From: Curtobacterium sp. VKM Ac-2865
Lineage (GTDB): Bacteria > Actinomycetota > Actinomycetes > Actinomycetales > Microbacteriaceae
Direction of reading: 5' to 3'
Length of the DNA: 64,000 nt
NCBI RefSeq assembly: GCF_015350905.1
Contig: NZ_JADKRZ010000001.1
Coordinates: 558,001 to 622,000 of the forward strand
The position numbers and the translations under genes are program-made. Positions 56,038 to 63,367 of the stretch are shown in pieces (the first letter of the stretch is position 1; the number at the start of each line of letters is the position of its first letter). The notes under the pieces are model-generated. The model worked only from the letters and a program-made list of their open reading frames with translations. It was not told the DNA's origin and searched no databases.

Positions 56038-56754
56038 TCAGGGGGCGTCGCTGGGACGGGCCGCGGGGGTCTGGACGCCGAGCTGCTGGGCGAGCCGGTC
56101 GACGCGGCCGTGGATCGCGTCGCGGACCGCTGACCACGCGACGACGCCGCCGTCCGCAGCTCCGACGAACCAGTCCTGCACCTGGGTGCCGCGTGGCACG
56201 GGGCAGGTGTCCCGGCAGCCGATGCGGACGACGAGGTCGGCGTCGACCAGGTCCTGCGGGTCGAGGCGGACCGGCACCGCGTCGGGGTCGAGGTCGACGC
56301 GGTCGAGGTGCATGGCGGCCACCACTTCGAGGTCCACCTGGAGGGCAGGGTCGAGCGCCCTCGCGGTGACCTCGACGTCCGGTGGCAGGAGGCGGCGGAA
56401 GTACGCCACCGCGATCTGCGCGCGACCGGCGCCGTGCGGGCTGACGACCACGAGTCGATGGAAGCCTCGTCGAGGTACGTCGACCTGCGCCCCGGGGACG
56501 TGGCCGGTCAGCACGCGCACCTGGCGCACGATGCCCACCACGACGCCCGCGCCGAACAGCGGTGCGCCGAGGAGGAGCAGCAGCCAGAGCGGAGCGCGTC
56601 GGAACCCAGCGCCGATCGACGCGCCGAGGTCCCAGTCGACCGAGTTGCCCGCCCAGACCATGAGCACGAGGAAGCCGGCGCTGCCGACCGAGACCGCCCA
56701 CGGGTGCCGGATGAGCCAGGCCTGGGACCCGGGCCGTGGCCTGTCGATCGTCAC
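56038..56754 (-). CDS. Membrane-tethered arsenate reductase-like protein, catalytic Cys absent
   Basis: 238 aa. Two N-terminal spans (PWAVSVGSAGFLVLMVW and APLWLLLLLGAPLFGAGVVVGIV) lead to a cytosolic domain of the LMW-phosphatase/ArsC fold. In active ArsC the P-loop is Cys-x5-Arg-Ser; here it reads SPHGAGRAQ with Ser105 where the nucleophile Cys should be and Arg111 kept. The C-terminal part keeps the family pattern VVRIGCRDTCPVPRGTQVQDW with Cys180 and Cys184. So the overall fold and second cysteine pair remain but the primary nucleophile is lost. GTG 56754 is preceded by TACGAT 6 bases upstream (leaderless). Function unknown; sensor or scaffold rather than reductase is inference. Confidence 0.75.
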   Translation of the reverse strand: MTIDRPRPGSQAWLIRHPWAVSVGSAGFLVLMVWAGNSVDWDLGASIGAGFRRAPLWLLLLLGAPLFGAGVVVGIVRQVRVLTGHVPGAQVDVPRRGFHRLVVVSPHGAGRAQIAVAYFRRLLPPDVEVTARALDPALQVDLEVVAAMHLDRVDLDPDAVPVRLDPQDLVDADLVVRIGCRDTCPVPRGTQVQDWFVGAADGGVVAWSAVRDAIHGRVDRLAQQLGVQTPAARPSDAP

Positions 56755-56837
56755 GCTGCGATCGTAGGGGGCTGTCGTCCTCCGCGGGACGGTCCTCCGT
56801 GCGTATGCTCGTCGCAACGGACGGCGAGGGGGCCAGG

Positions 56838-57410
56838 ATGCGCAGTGTGACGGACGGGGACGGCCGGGTCGTGATGCGGGTCGCGGTGACGCGGATGGTC
56901 GTCGTCACGCTCGTGACGGCGGTGGTCGTGTCGCTGCTCGTCGGCCTCGCTCCCGGTGTCGGAGGTCGAGCCGTGTTCTTCGGTCTGTCGGTCGCGGGGC
57001 TCGCGCTCGCGCTCACCGGGTTCACGCTCCGAGGTTCGATCGGCACGGGTTGGTCGAGCGGCCGGCGGTTCGGCAACCGGGACGGCGGCGGACGCCTGCG
57101 ACGGGCGATCCGGACCGACTCGATCGCGAACCTGTCCGAGGACGAGCAGGCGATCGCGGGCGACTACGCCGACCGCTTCCGGCAGGGCATCGTCATCACG
57201 GCCGCTCAGAGCGTCGGGCTCGGCTTGTCGATCGGCATGAACCAGGCGTCGCAGATGGCCGACGGTTCCTCGGTGGAGGTGTTCAACGTCGTCCTGCTCG
57301 TCGCTGCTGCCGGGCTCATGATCGGGGCTGTCATCACGGGCATCGTGCAGGACCGGCAGTGCAAGCGGTTCCTGGAGCACTACGAGCGGATCGACCCCGT
57401 CCGGGTCTGA
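56838..57410 (+). CDS. Four-span membrane protein, unknown
   Basis: 190 aa. Two spans near the start (VAVTRMVVVTLVTAVVVSLLVGLA; AVFFGLSVAGLALALTGFTL), a hydrophilic middle (RRFGNRDGGGRLRRAIRTDSIANLSEDEQAIAGDYADRF) and two further spans (IVITAAQSVGLGLSIGMN; VVLLVAAAGLMIGAVITGIV). I start at ATG 56838 because GAGGGG lies 6 bases upstream. Upstream in-frame codons lack one. Not a family I recognise. It converges on the next small membrane gene with 3 bases between stops. Confidence 0.72.
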   Translation: MRSVTDGDGRVVMRVAVTRMVVVTLVTAVVVSLLVGLAPGVGGRAVFFGLSVAGLALALTGFTLRGSIGTGWSSGRRFGNRDGGGRLRRAIRTDSIANLSEDEQAIAGDYADRFRQGIVITAAQSVGLGLSIGMNQASQMADGSSVEVFNVVLLVAAAGLMIGAVITGIVQDRQCKRFLEHYERIDPVRV

Positions 57411-57413
57411 GCC

Positions 57414-57683
57414 TCAGCCGAACTCGTAGCCGACCGTCGGGCCCAAGACGACGTCCGCGACGGCGACCGCGAGGAATGCCGCGCTGAGCACGGCCACGAC
57501 GACCAGCACGACGACGAACGGTCGGGTCTGCCGTGCTCGTCGCCACCAGAGCAGCGCCACGAAGGCGATGCCGAGGCCGGGGAGCACGAGGTTGCTGAGG
57601 ACCTGCAGGACGACGAACAGGCCGAGCAGTGCCGGGGCCAGGCGTCGAGGCGGCGCCGTGGCGACATCGGTCGTCGTGGTCAT
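57414..57683 (-). CDS. Small two-span membrane protein, unknown
   Basis: 89 aa: Thr-rich N-terminus, spans LAPALLGLFVVLQVLSNLVLPGLGIAFVALLWW and FVVVLVVVAVLSAAFLAVAVADVVL separated by a basic loop RRARQTRP, short polar end. ATG 57683 has AGGAG 5 bases upstream, a convincing start. Lies downstream of the epimerase-like gene on the same strand (55 bases). Unknown function. Confidence 0.72.
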   Translation of the reverse strand: MTTTTDVATAPPRRLAPALLGLFVVLQVLSNLVLPGLGIAFVALLWWRRARQTRPFVVVLVVVAVLSAAFLAVAVADVVLGPTVGYEFG

Positions 57684-57738
57684 GTGCGCTCCTGGGGTCG
57701 GTGCCACTCGGTCCAGCGGCGGTCAACCGTAGCGGGCG

Positions 57739-58725
57739 TCAGCGGAAGGCGTCCAGGACGGCGGCTTCCTCGTCCCGGGTGAGTCCAGCACGTCGGTCCC
57801 GCTCCAGCCCGCGGCGCCGCTCGTCCTCGAGCACGCGCTCCAGGACGTCCACGAGCGGGCGGGTCCTCCCTCCGGCCGCTCGGAACGCCTCACCCGACCG
57901 TTGCATGAACGCGGCGTCCGACTCGGGGAGCCACAGCGGGAGCGACCGCGGTCCCGCCCAGTACTGCACGCCGTGGTGCAGGAGGTCCTCGTCGCCGAGG
58001 TGGACGAACGGTTCCTGGTGCCCTGTCACGACGCGCGCTGCCTCGAGGAAGTCGTGCATCGCCAGGGGCTCCCCGACGGCGTCGACCGTGCCGATGCGCC
58101 GCGCGGCGGCGGCGCTGACGATCCACGACGCCAGGTCGTCCACGTCGATCACCTGGACGGAACGGCTCTCCACCATCGGCGCGAGGACAGGTCCGCCCCG
58201 TGCGAGTCGGCCCGGCCAGTACCCGAAGCGATCACTCGTGTCGCCGGGTCCCACGATCAGACCCGGCCGGACGACGAGGAGTCGATCTCCCAGACGGTCA
58301 GTGCTCACCCGTTCGGCATGGACTTTCGCGTCGGCGTATGCCGTCAGGTCCTCGGGCTCCACGACCGCCGCGGACTCGTCGGCGCCGGCTTCGTCGTTGC
58401 TGGCGTAGACGGACACCGAAGAGACGAGCGTCCAGTGGGCCGCCGCGGGCGCGATCGCGTCGAGGGCGGGCACGACGAGCGCAGGGTCGTGGCTCAGTTC
58501 CACGACCTCGTCCCACGGGCCGCCGACTCCCGCGTGGGCGCCGGCCGCACGGCGGTCGGCCTCGACGAGTCGAGCCCCGGCCGGCACGGACCCCGACCGT
58601 CCCCGCGCGAGGCACACGACCTCCGCGCCGGTGTCGAGCACATGCCGCACGATCGCGCCGCCGAGCCATCCGGTCCCGCCGAGGACGAGGACTCGTCGTG
58701 CTCCGCCTGTGCTGCCGATCGTCAT
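57739..58725 (-). CDS. NAD(P)-dependent epimerase/reductase-like protein
   Basis: 328-aa extended short-chain dehydrogenase (NAD-dependent epimerase fold). Dinucleotide site VLVLGGTGWLGGAIVRHVL at the N-terminus, SSVSVYAS with catalytic Ser region, and TAYADAKVHAE supplying the YxxxK pair. RPGLIVGPGDTSDRFGYWPGRLARGG and VQVIDVDDLASWIV are typical of the reductase subgroup that acts on nucleoside-diphosphate sugars or aldehydes. ATG 58725 chosen; upstream codons would add an unrelated Arg-rich tail. Substrate unknown. Confidence 0.87.
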   Translation of the reverse strand: MTIGSTGGARRVLVLGGTGWLGGAIVRHVLDTGAEVVCLARGRSGSVPAGARLVEADRRAAGAHAGVGGPWDEVVELSHDPALVVPALDAIAPAAAHWTLVSSVSVYASNDEAGADESAAVVEPEDLTAYADAKVHAERVSTDRLGDRLLVVRPGLIVGPGDTSDRFGYWPGRLARGGPVLAPMVESRSVQVIDVDDLASWIVSAAAARRIGTVDAVGEPLAMHDFLEAARVVTGHQEPFVHLGDEDLLHHGVQYWAGPRSLPLWLPESDAAFMQRSGEAFRAAGGRTRPLVDVLERVLEDERRRGLERDRRAGLTRDEEAAVLDAFR

Positions 58726-58832
58726 CGCCTCAGTCAACCGGACCGCCGCAGTGTGAGTGATCCGTGCGGAGTCGCGCGGCGACCGTCGGGACTCCGTGAG
58801 GATCGGCGGCGCACCCCGCCGGGGGCGGCATC

Positions 58833-59459
58833 GTGACCGACGTGACACTCACCACGATCATGCCGACGCTGCGGGCGTCGATCCCCGAACCCATCGAACC
58901 GACCCTCTGGCCCGCGCACACCGTGGCCACCACGGCGGACGTCTGCATCGCCGCGATCTCGATGGCGCGGCTCGCAGACGTCGTCGGGACGCCGTGCGTC
59001 CACACCGCCGAGCAGGCACCGCCCCGGTACCGACCGCGCGACTGGCACCCGCACGACGTGAGCGTGGCCGTGGCGTCGGTGGTGCGCGTCCGGCGACCGC
59101 TGTCCGGCGTGGTGCTCGTCGAGCTCGACGCCGTCCTGCCGCAGAGTGCCGTGCTGGACCAGGTGCGGCTCATCGGTCGGGCGAGCACGGCCCCGGCGAC
59201 GCAGACGTACGTCGTGAGTCCGTGCGACGGGATCACCGACGGCCCCTTCCACCGGCTGCCGGCACCACTGCCGCCAGACGTGCACGAGGGCGACCTGCTC
59301 TGCTTCCCGTGCCTCGTGACCCTGCGACACCGGGACGTCACGCAGGCGCCGGTCGCGACACCGGTCCGCGCAGAGGTCGCCTGCGTGGGGAGCGTCGAGG
59401 TCGGACGCGTGGGGACAGCTGAGGTCGGACGCCTCGGGTCCGTCGAGGACCACCGATGA
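58833..59459 (+). CDS. Unrecognised protein, 208 aa
   Basis: Hydrophilic, no membrane span. N-terminal Thr/Pro-rich part (TLTTIMPTLRASIPEPIEPTLWPAHTVATTADVCI), a central His/Arg-rich part (YRPRDWHPHDVSVAVASVVRVRR) with beta pattern, and a C-terminal imperfect repeat (VACVGSVEVGRVGTAEVGRLGSVED). GTG 58833 or an internal start; weak ribosome site. Its stop overlaps the next gene ATG by 4 bases, so the pair is translationally coupled. Function unknown. Confidence 0.65.
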   Translation: MTDVTLTTIMPTLRASIPEPIEPTLWPAHTVATTADVCIAAISMARLADVVGTPCVHTAEQAPPRYRPRDWHPHDVSVAVASVVRVRRPLSGVVLVELDAVLPQSAVLDQVRLIGRASTAPATQTYVVSPCDGITDGPFHRLPAPLPPDVHEGDLLCFPCLVTLRHRDVTQAPVATPVRAEVACVGSVEVGRVGTAEVGRLGSVEDHR

Positions 59460-59956
59460 GCGCGACCACCGCGCACCACACCCGTGCGGCTCGCGGGGTG
59501 CACCGATGGGGTCGGTACACGGAACACCCCGTCAGCAGGACGATGTGGAGCAGCAGGACCCTCGTGGTGTTCGCCCCGGGGACCACCACTCGTGACGCCG
59601 TGTTCCTGCGTGCCTGGCACGTGTGGCCGGTGCTCGGCGCGGTCGTGTCCGTCGTGGTCATGCTCGCGCTCGACCACCCGCGCGGGCTGGGCCTTGCCGC
59701 AGCTGCCGGGGTCTACGCCCTCGGCTTCGGCGTCCTCGGCGCTGGGACTCGTCGCACCAGGCTGCAGGTGCGATCGCTCACGACCACGGTGTTCCACGGC
59801 AACGGCCGTCCCGAGGTGCACGGCGACGTCACACTCCTCGAGAACTCGCTCGATGCGCTCCTGCTCGTCGAACGCGCCCGCCGCTCCGGCGGCGTGGACC
59901 GGGTCGGCTTCGAGGTCGTCTGGGCCGACGTGTGGACAGCGCTGCCGCCCCGGTAG
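59456..59956 (+). CDS. Small membrane protein, unknown, 166 aa
   Basis: Second gene of a coupled pair. After a basic N-terminal 50 residues come two spans: VWPVLGAVVSVVVMLALDH and GLGLAAAAGVYALGFGVLGAG. A soluble end follows (LQVRSLTTTVFHGNGRPEVHGDVTLLENSLDALLLVERAR) that looks like an alpha/beta cytosolic domain. Not recognised. A GAGAC/GTCTC hairpin lies 7 bases after the stop. Confidence 0.68.
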   Translation: MSATTAHHTRAARGVHRWGRYTEHPVSRTMWSSRTLVVFAPGTTTRDAVFLRAWHVWPVLGAVVSVVVMLALDHPRGLGLAAAAGVYALGFGVLGAGTRRTRLQVRSLTTTVFHGNGRPEVHGDVTLLENSLDALLLVERARRSGGVDRVGFEVVWADVWTALPPR

Positions 59957-59963
59957 CGCTCGC

Positions 59964-59979
59964 GAGACGCCGGTGTCTC
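59964..59979 (+). terminator. GAGAC-GCCGGT-GTCTC hairpin
   Basis: Short 5-bp stem, widened by flanking GCGA/TCGC partial pairing, just after the gene pair 58833-59956. The same 16-base element, with one change, follows the TPR gene at 63934. From here to 60148 I see no gene. Confidence 0.5.
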
Positions 59980-60148
59980 TCGCTCGCGGTGTGCGGGCCG
60001 GCCCAGTGCGATTGGACCAAGTGCTTCTCCTGTGAGAAGGAGAGCTTGTGCTTCTTCCCGCGGAGCATGTCCCCGGCTCTGGCGACCGCCATCCCCTCGC
60101 GCGTGCGGAGATGGATGAGATCGGCTTCGAACTGCGACTGCTCACACT

Positions 60149-60364
60149 TCAACGACGGTGGAATCGGCGCCGCGCAACGCAGGCAGCGATGGGTCCGATG
60201 GTCGTCACCAAGACACCGAGAACGGGGATGATCCAGATGTTCTCGTTCGTTGGCTTGTGCGCAGCCAGGCGCTCGGCGACGGTGAAGAGTGCAATGACAC
60301 TGATCCCCGTTCCGATGAATGCCCAAAAGAGGATTCGGGACCAATGACGCTGATCTGGTCGCAT
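60149..60364 (-). CDS. Small two-span membrane protein, 71 aa
   Basis: MRPDQRHW start, spans ILFWAFIGTGISVIALFTVA and IWIIPVLGVLVTTIGPIAACV, Arg-rich end (ARRRFHRR) giving a positive-inside C-terminus. ATG 60364, no strong ribosome site; a longer reading from 60412 is possible. Lower GC than the window average. Unknown. Confidence 0.6.
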   Translation of the reverse strand: MRPDQRHWSRILFWAFIGTGISVIALFTVAERLAAHKPTNENIWIIPVLGVLVTTIGPIAACVARRRFHRR

Positions 60365-60426
60365 AGAACCATCCTCTTGTGGTCCTGGTCCAGTCGGCGT
60401 GACCTGAAGCAAGCCGCACTACCCGC

Positions 60427-60440
60427 TGACCGATCGGTCA
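60427..60440. repeat. TGACCGATCGGTCA palindrome
   Basis: Perfect 14-base palindrome between two minus-strand small genes; one of five CCGATCGG-centred palindromes in 60.4-63.3 kb. Confidence 0.7.
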
Positions 60441-60486
60441 CCGAACGATCGACGTGAACGTGCAGGAATTCCGGCAGTCGGACGGG

Positions 60487-60819
60487 TCAGCCGCGCTTTC
60501 GTCCTGGCAGCGATTCACCGTTGAGGAACGCCTCGTAAGGAGCGCGTGCGTCGTCCTCGACGATTGGCTTCTCACTCCCATATCGAGCGTCTGTCTTGTC
60601 TCGCTTAGGACCTGATACCCAGTAACGCTCGCCCGAGTCGACATCGTAGAAGTTGGAATCGTAGTTCGCGTAGGCAGTGCCGGTCACTCGCCGCAACGTA
60701 CGGTCATGGAAGTAGATCGTTGACCATGACTTCGAGAATCGGACGTTGGCGATCCAGGACGGACCCGCGTCTGTGTCGTATCCAGTCTTCAGCTGGACGA
60801 ACATGATCCTGTCGGGCAC
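60487..60819 (-). CDS. Conserved small protein, 110 aa, unknown
   Basis: Compact protein with many aromatic residues: MFVQLKTGYDTDAGPSWIANVRFSKSWSTIYFHDRTL, then NFYDVDSGERYWVSGPKRDKTDARYG and a short acidic end VEDDARAPYEAFL. I recall very similar small proteins in many bacteria, sometimes wrongly named deoxyxylulose-phosphate synthase; they have no thiamine site and no known role. GTG 60819 has AGGG upstream; ATG 60804 is an alternative. No membrane span. Confidence 0.72.
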   Translation of the reverse strand: MPDRIMFVQLKTGYDTDAGPSWIANVRFSKSWSTIYFHDRTLRRVTGTAYANYDSNFYDVDSGERYWVSGPKRDKTDARYGSEKPIVEDDARAPYEAFLNGESLPGRKRG

Positions 60820-60954
60820 GAACTGACCCTAAGCCCGCCCTGCCGCGCACACGGCCAAGCTGGTCAACTCGGAGCGGCAGCGGACTCCCACTAGGGCTGC
60901 GATGAACCGTCCGATGGCGGATCGGCTGTCAAGACGTCACCATGTGCTCGGCTC

Positions 60955-61053
60955 ATGACCCTGCGTGGCTTCCTCGACTACATCGATATCACACGACCAA
61001 AGGGCGAGCGGACCTGGTTGCAGAAGTTGCTTGATCGACGTCGCGCCCGTTGA
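60955..61053 (+). CDS. Possible 32-residue small protein
   Basis: ATG 60955 opens a frame MTLRGFLDYIDITRPKGER..., ending in a basic tail at TGA 61053. The composition (aromatic, alternating charge, amphipathic helix WLQKLLDRRRAR) looks coding-like, and the surrounding 283 bases (60820-61102) have no other gene on this strand. No convincing ribosome site. Weak call. Confidence 0.35.
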   Translation: MTLRGFLDYIDITRPKGERTWLQKLLDRRRAR

Positions 61054-61102
61054 CCGACGGTCGAGCGGGCAGCGTGACTGACGATGCGCTTGCGCTGCTT
61101 CG

Positions 61103-61315
61103 TCAGGGCAGGAAGAGGAAGCCGGCAAGAAGGAGAGCGGTGACTCCGAGCATCACGAACCCGGACACGAACCATCGACGAGCCGGTGGCGTCTTCCATG
61201 CATCGTCCCGGCCGATCAGTCCTGCACGCAACGCCGCGACGAAGCCGACTATCAGGAGCGCCGTGGACACGAAAGAAGTCGCGACTGCAACCCAGAAGAA
61301 GGTCAAGGAGCCCAT
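61103..61315 (-). CDS. Small two-span membrane protein, 70 aa
   Basis: MGSLTFFWVAVATSFVSTALLIVGFVAALRA is the first span, a short charged loop (GLIGRDDAWKTPPARRW) follows, then FVSGFVMLGVTALLLAGFLFLP. Leaderless start likely: TAGAGT ends 6 bases before ATG 61315. A CCGATCGG palindrome lies about 30 bases further upstream. Unknown function. Confidence 0.7.
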   Translation of the reverse strand: MGSLTFFWVAVATSFVSTALLIVGFVAALRAGLIGRDDAWKTPPARRWFVSGFVMLGVTALLLAGFLFLP

Positions 61316-61343
61316 CGCCCGACTCTATGCTCCGCGTCTTGTT

Positions 61344-61354
61344 GGCCGATCGGC
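61344..61354. repeat. GGCCGATCGGC palindrome
   Basis: Core GCCGATCGGC, flanked by TAAGGAGACC; lies in the gap between divergent 61103-61315 and 61396-61806 genes. Confidence 0.65.
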
Positions 61355-61395
61355 TAAGGAGACCCGAGCTAGGGCGCTGCAGCGATATTCTCGAC

Positions 61396-61806
61396 GTGAA
61401 CCCGCCCAAGGCGCATCTACCCGGTAAGGGTGCGTCCTGCCCGCAGCATGGCGAGGGTGGCTGCCCGTTCGAGCCGGGCCGGGTCCGTAGGCCTCACTTC
61501 GCTGCGGGAGATGTCGGAGGCCATCAACGAACACGTCCGAGCGGCCATCCGTTGCCGGACGCCGCGGCGCGGTACGTTGCGGTCGTACAGATCATCGAAG
61601 GCGTTTGCGTTTGGTGGAGCGACGACGACGGCTGGGGTGCCCTTCGTTCGAAGGCGCTCGAGTCCGACGTCTTCGCGCACTTCTCCGTCCTGAGTGGTCC
61701 CGGCCTCCTCTCGCTGCGGCCCGGTCAGGGCGCGCGCTTCGAGGTGGAGCCCTACCCCGCCGGACAGGACGGATACTTCCGAGCGCATAACGTCACGGGC
61801 ACCTGA
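61396..61806 (+). CDS. Cold-shock-domain-like protein with odd N-terminus
   Basis: The last 75 residues resemble a cold-shock/OB domain: VCVWWSDDDGWGALRSKALESDVFAHFSVL, then LSLRPGQGARFEVEPYPAGQDGYFRAHNVT, which parallels the KWF...GFG...DVFVHFS...EGQ...FEV...A.NV pattern. The preceding 60 residues are Pro/His/Arg/Cys-rich and unlike any cold-shock protein. No ATG or GTG lies near the domain start, so the only credible start is GTG 61396, where GATATT sits 6 bases upstream. A frameshift or fusion just before the domain is an alternative. If real, it would bind single-stranded nucleic acid. Confidence 0.5.
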   Translation: MNPPKAHLPGKGASCPQHGEGGCPFEPGRVRRPHFAAGDVGGHQRTRPSGHPLPDAAARYVAVVQIIEGVCVWWSDDDGWGALRSKALESDVFAHFSVLSGPGLLSLRPGQGARFEVEPYPAGQDGYFRAHNVTGT

Positions 61807-61810
61807 TCAG

Positions 61811-61824
61811 TAGCCGATCGGCTA
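61811..61824. repeat. TAGCCGATCGGCTA palindrome
   Basis: Perfect 14-base palindrome, followed by TCGAGAC, 4 bases after the stop of the cold-shock-like gene and 51 bases before the next ATG. Confidence 0.7.
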
Positions 61825-61875
61825 TCGAGACCCTGTTCTCGCCACGTCGGTCGCCGCGCACGCAAGATAGGGGAC

Positions 61876-62454
61876 ATGCGTTTCGACACCGTTTTGGCCG
61901 CAACCGATGCTCCGAGCCTCCGGGAGGAGTTCGCCGCCCTGCGGCGCCCTGCTCGACGACTCGCTCGCGGGGTCATCGTGCTGCGGGGCGACTCGGCGCA
62001 GCCGCGGCAGTTTCAGCTCGTCGTCGACGAGCGCGACGAGAGCTGGACGTTCGATTGGCAGGGCGACCGTCACCGCGACCAGTACGCGGAGGGCGTCCTC
62101 CACTCGGTCGACGGGCCGGTGGAGGTCAGCTTTGCCCGCAGCGGCACGGTAGCTTCTCCGGTTCGGCTGCTGACTCCGGAGCTTCTGCCCTTGTGGGGCT
62201 CGCCCGCGAGCTTCGTCCCGGTCCTGGTTCAACGGATCCACGGACACTGGCTGCTCGTGACCTTCGAGCATGAGCGCGACCCGGCGGACCGCGTAACGGT
62301 GGTCATCGACGAGCGGGACGGCATCGCGCACCGCTGGTATGGCACGAGGGAAGTCACGGTGCTCACTCAGGTTCGAATGATGGATGACGACGAGCCGGCA
62401 CCGCCGCGCCCCCGCTTCTCCCGGCTGTCGGAGTGGCCAGCGCTCGAATACTGA
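61876..62454 (+). CDS. Unrecognised protein, 192 aa
   Basis: Soluble, mixed alpha/beta: MRFDTVLAATDAPSLREEFAALRR, then VIVLRGDSAQPRQFQLVVDERDESWTFDWQGDRHRDQYAEGVL, FVPVLVQRIHGHWLLVTFEHERDP and VTVVIDERDGIAHRWYG. Two similar VVDERD/VIDERD strands hint at an internal repeat. No membrane span or metal motif. ATG 61876 follows GATAGGGGAC; GATAGG may be a -10 or a weak ribosome site. Unknown. Confidence 0.65.
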   Translation: MRFDTVLAATDAPSLREEFAALRRPARRLARGVIVLRGDSAQPRQFQLVVDERDESWTFDWQGDRHRDQYAEGVLHSVDGPVEVSFARSGTVASPVRLLTPELLPLWGSPASFVPVLVQRIHGHWLLVTFEHERDPADRVTVVIDERDGIAHRWYGTREVTVLTQVRMMDDDEPAPPRPRFSRLSEWPALEY

Positions 62455-62476
62455 GTGTCGCGCCGTCGTCTCGCTC

Positions 62477-62486
62477 ACCGATCGGT
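62477..62486. repeat. ACCGATCGGT palindrome
   Basis: Ten-base palindrome in CTCACCGATCGGTCACC, 22 bases after the stop of the preceding gene. The 201 bases 62455-62655 up to the next gene hold nothing else I can support. Confidence 0.6.
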
Positions 62487-62655
62487 CACCGGTCAACGTC
62501 TGGGGGTCGCCTCGTGGGAGGAGCCACTGGTGCCCTCGGAGTGGCCGAGCTATCGTCACGAAATGGCAGCGGTTCCGTTGCTCACGTGGGTGATCAGAGT
62601 GAGGACAGAGCATGAACGGGAGAGTGGCGGTGGTCAGGAGTGCGAGGATCGCAGC

Positions 62656-63249
62656 GTGCCACTTCGCTCCCTCGCGACGCTCGACGATGCGACGTTCGAT
62701 GTGACCGCCGCACGAGTGGTTGACGGTCTCTTGCTCCTTCGTGGGTCGGTCGAAGACCATGACACGAGCGTGGGCTCAGCTCGGTTACCAGTCACTCTGA
62801 CAGTCCCCGATGCAACAGACGTCGTCGTCGACAGCGCCGGAGGGACCGGCGAGCTCGTGCTCGAGAGCTTCGACGTCACCTCGACGTCAGTGACGCTTCG
62901 AGGTGTGATCCCATGCACGGTCACCGTGACCACAACGGCACGGAGCCAGGTGCTGCTCGATGTCGGTCTGACCCCTCTTGCGGTCCGTCGGTGGGGCCGA
63001 TGGCAGCCCTGGGACGGGGGCACGCCGGTGCTGCTTGACTACCGCGCCGTGTCGCGGCGACTCCGGAGCACTGACTGCACCGCATGCACGCATCCGTGGG
63101 AAGAGCACCCAGGCGGAGAGGATGCGGCGCTGACGACCTGTGGTGAATGCGTGTACGAGCACGAGCATGGTGAGCTGCCGCCGGGGCGATCGATCTGCAC
63201 GGCGGCCGTGCCGCAGCGGCTTCTGCAGCCCTATGCAGCGAAACCGTGA
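62656..63249 (+). CDS. Protein with C-terminal Cys/His zinc motif, 197 aa
   Basis: An N-terminal beta-rich domain (VPLRSLATLDDATFDVTAARVVDGLLLLRG...; VVVDSAGGTGELVLESFDVTSTSVTLRGVIP) is followed by a metal-binding-like cluster: Cys141-x2-Cys144-x-His146-x4-His151, then Cys162-x2-Cys165, His169, His171. The spacing CxxCxH...H...CxxC suggests one or two zinc ions. I choose GTG 62656, because codons upstream look non-coding (Arg-rich); the frame is open back to 62455. Function unknown; possibly nucleic-acid or protein binding. Confidence 0.62.
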   Translation: MPLRSLATLDDATFDVTAARVVDGLLLLRGSVEDHDTSVGSARLPVTLTVPDATDVVVDSAGGTGELVLESFDVTSTSVTLRGVIPCTVTVTTTARSQVLLDVGLTPLAVRRWGRWQPWDGGTPVLLDYRAVSRRLRSTDCTACTHPWEEHPGGEDAALTTCGECVYEHEHGELPPGRSICTAAVPQRLLQPYAAKP

Positions 63250-63293
63250 TGCGGGCATCCAGGAGGGGACGAGCGGAGATGGTTCTCTCGACA

Positions 63294-63303
63294 GCCGATC
63301 GGC
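63294..63303. repeat. GCCGATCGGC palindrome
   Basis: Ten-base palindrome followed by CATCGAGAC, 65 bases before the TPR-protein start; fifth member of the local set. Confidence 0.65.
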
Positions 63304-63367
63304 CATCGAGACGACCGGTACTGTGTCGTCGCGGTCGCTCGACTGCTCGAATCGGGGGATGCTGACC

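Noticed and set aside
60448..60616. Plus-strand frame from a GTG near 60454 with plausible-looking sequence (VNVQEFRQSDGSA...)
   Set aside because: It is antisense to the conserved 110-aa minus-strand gene and lacks a ribosome site or promoter.
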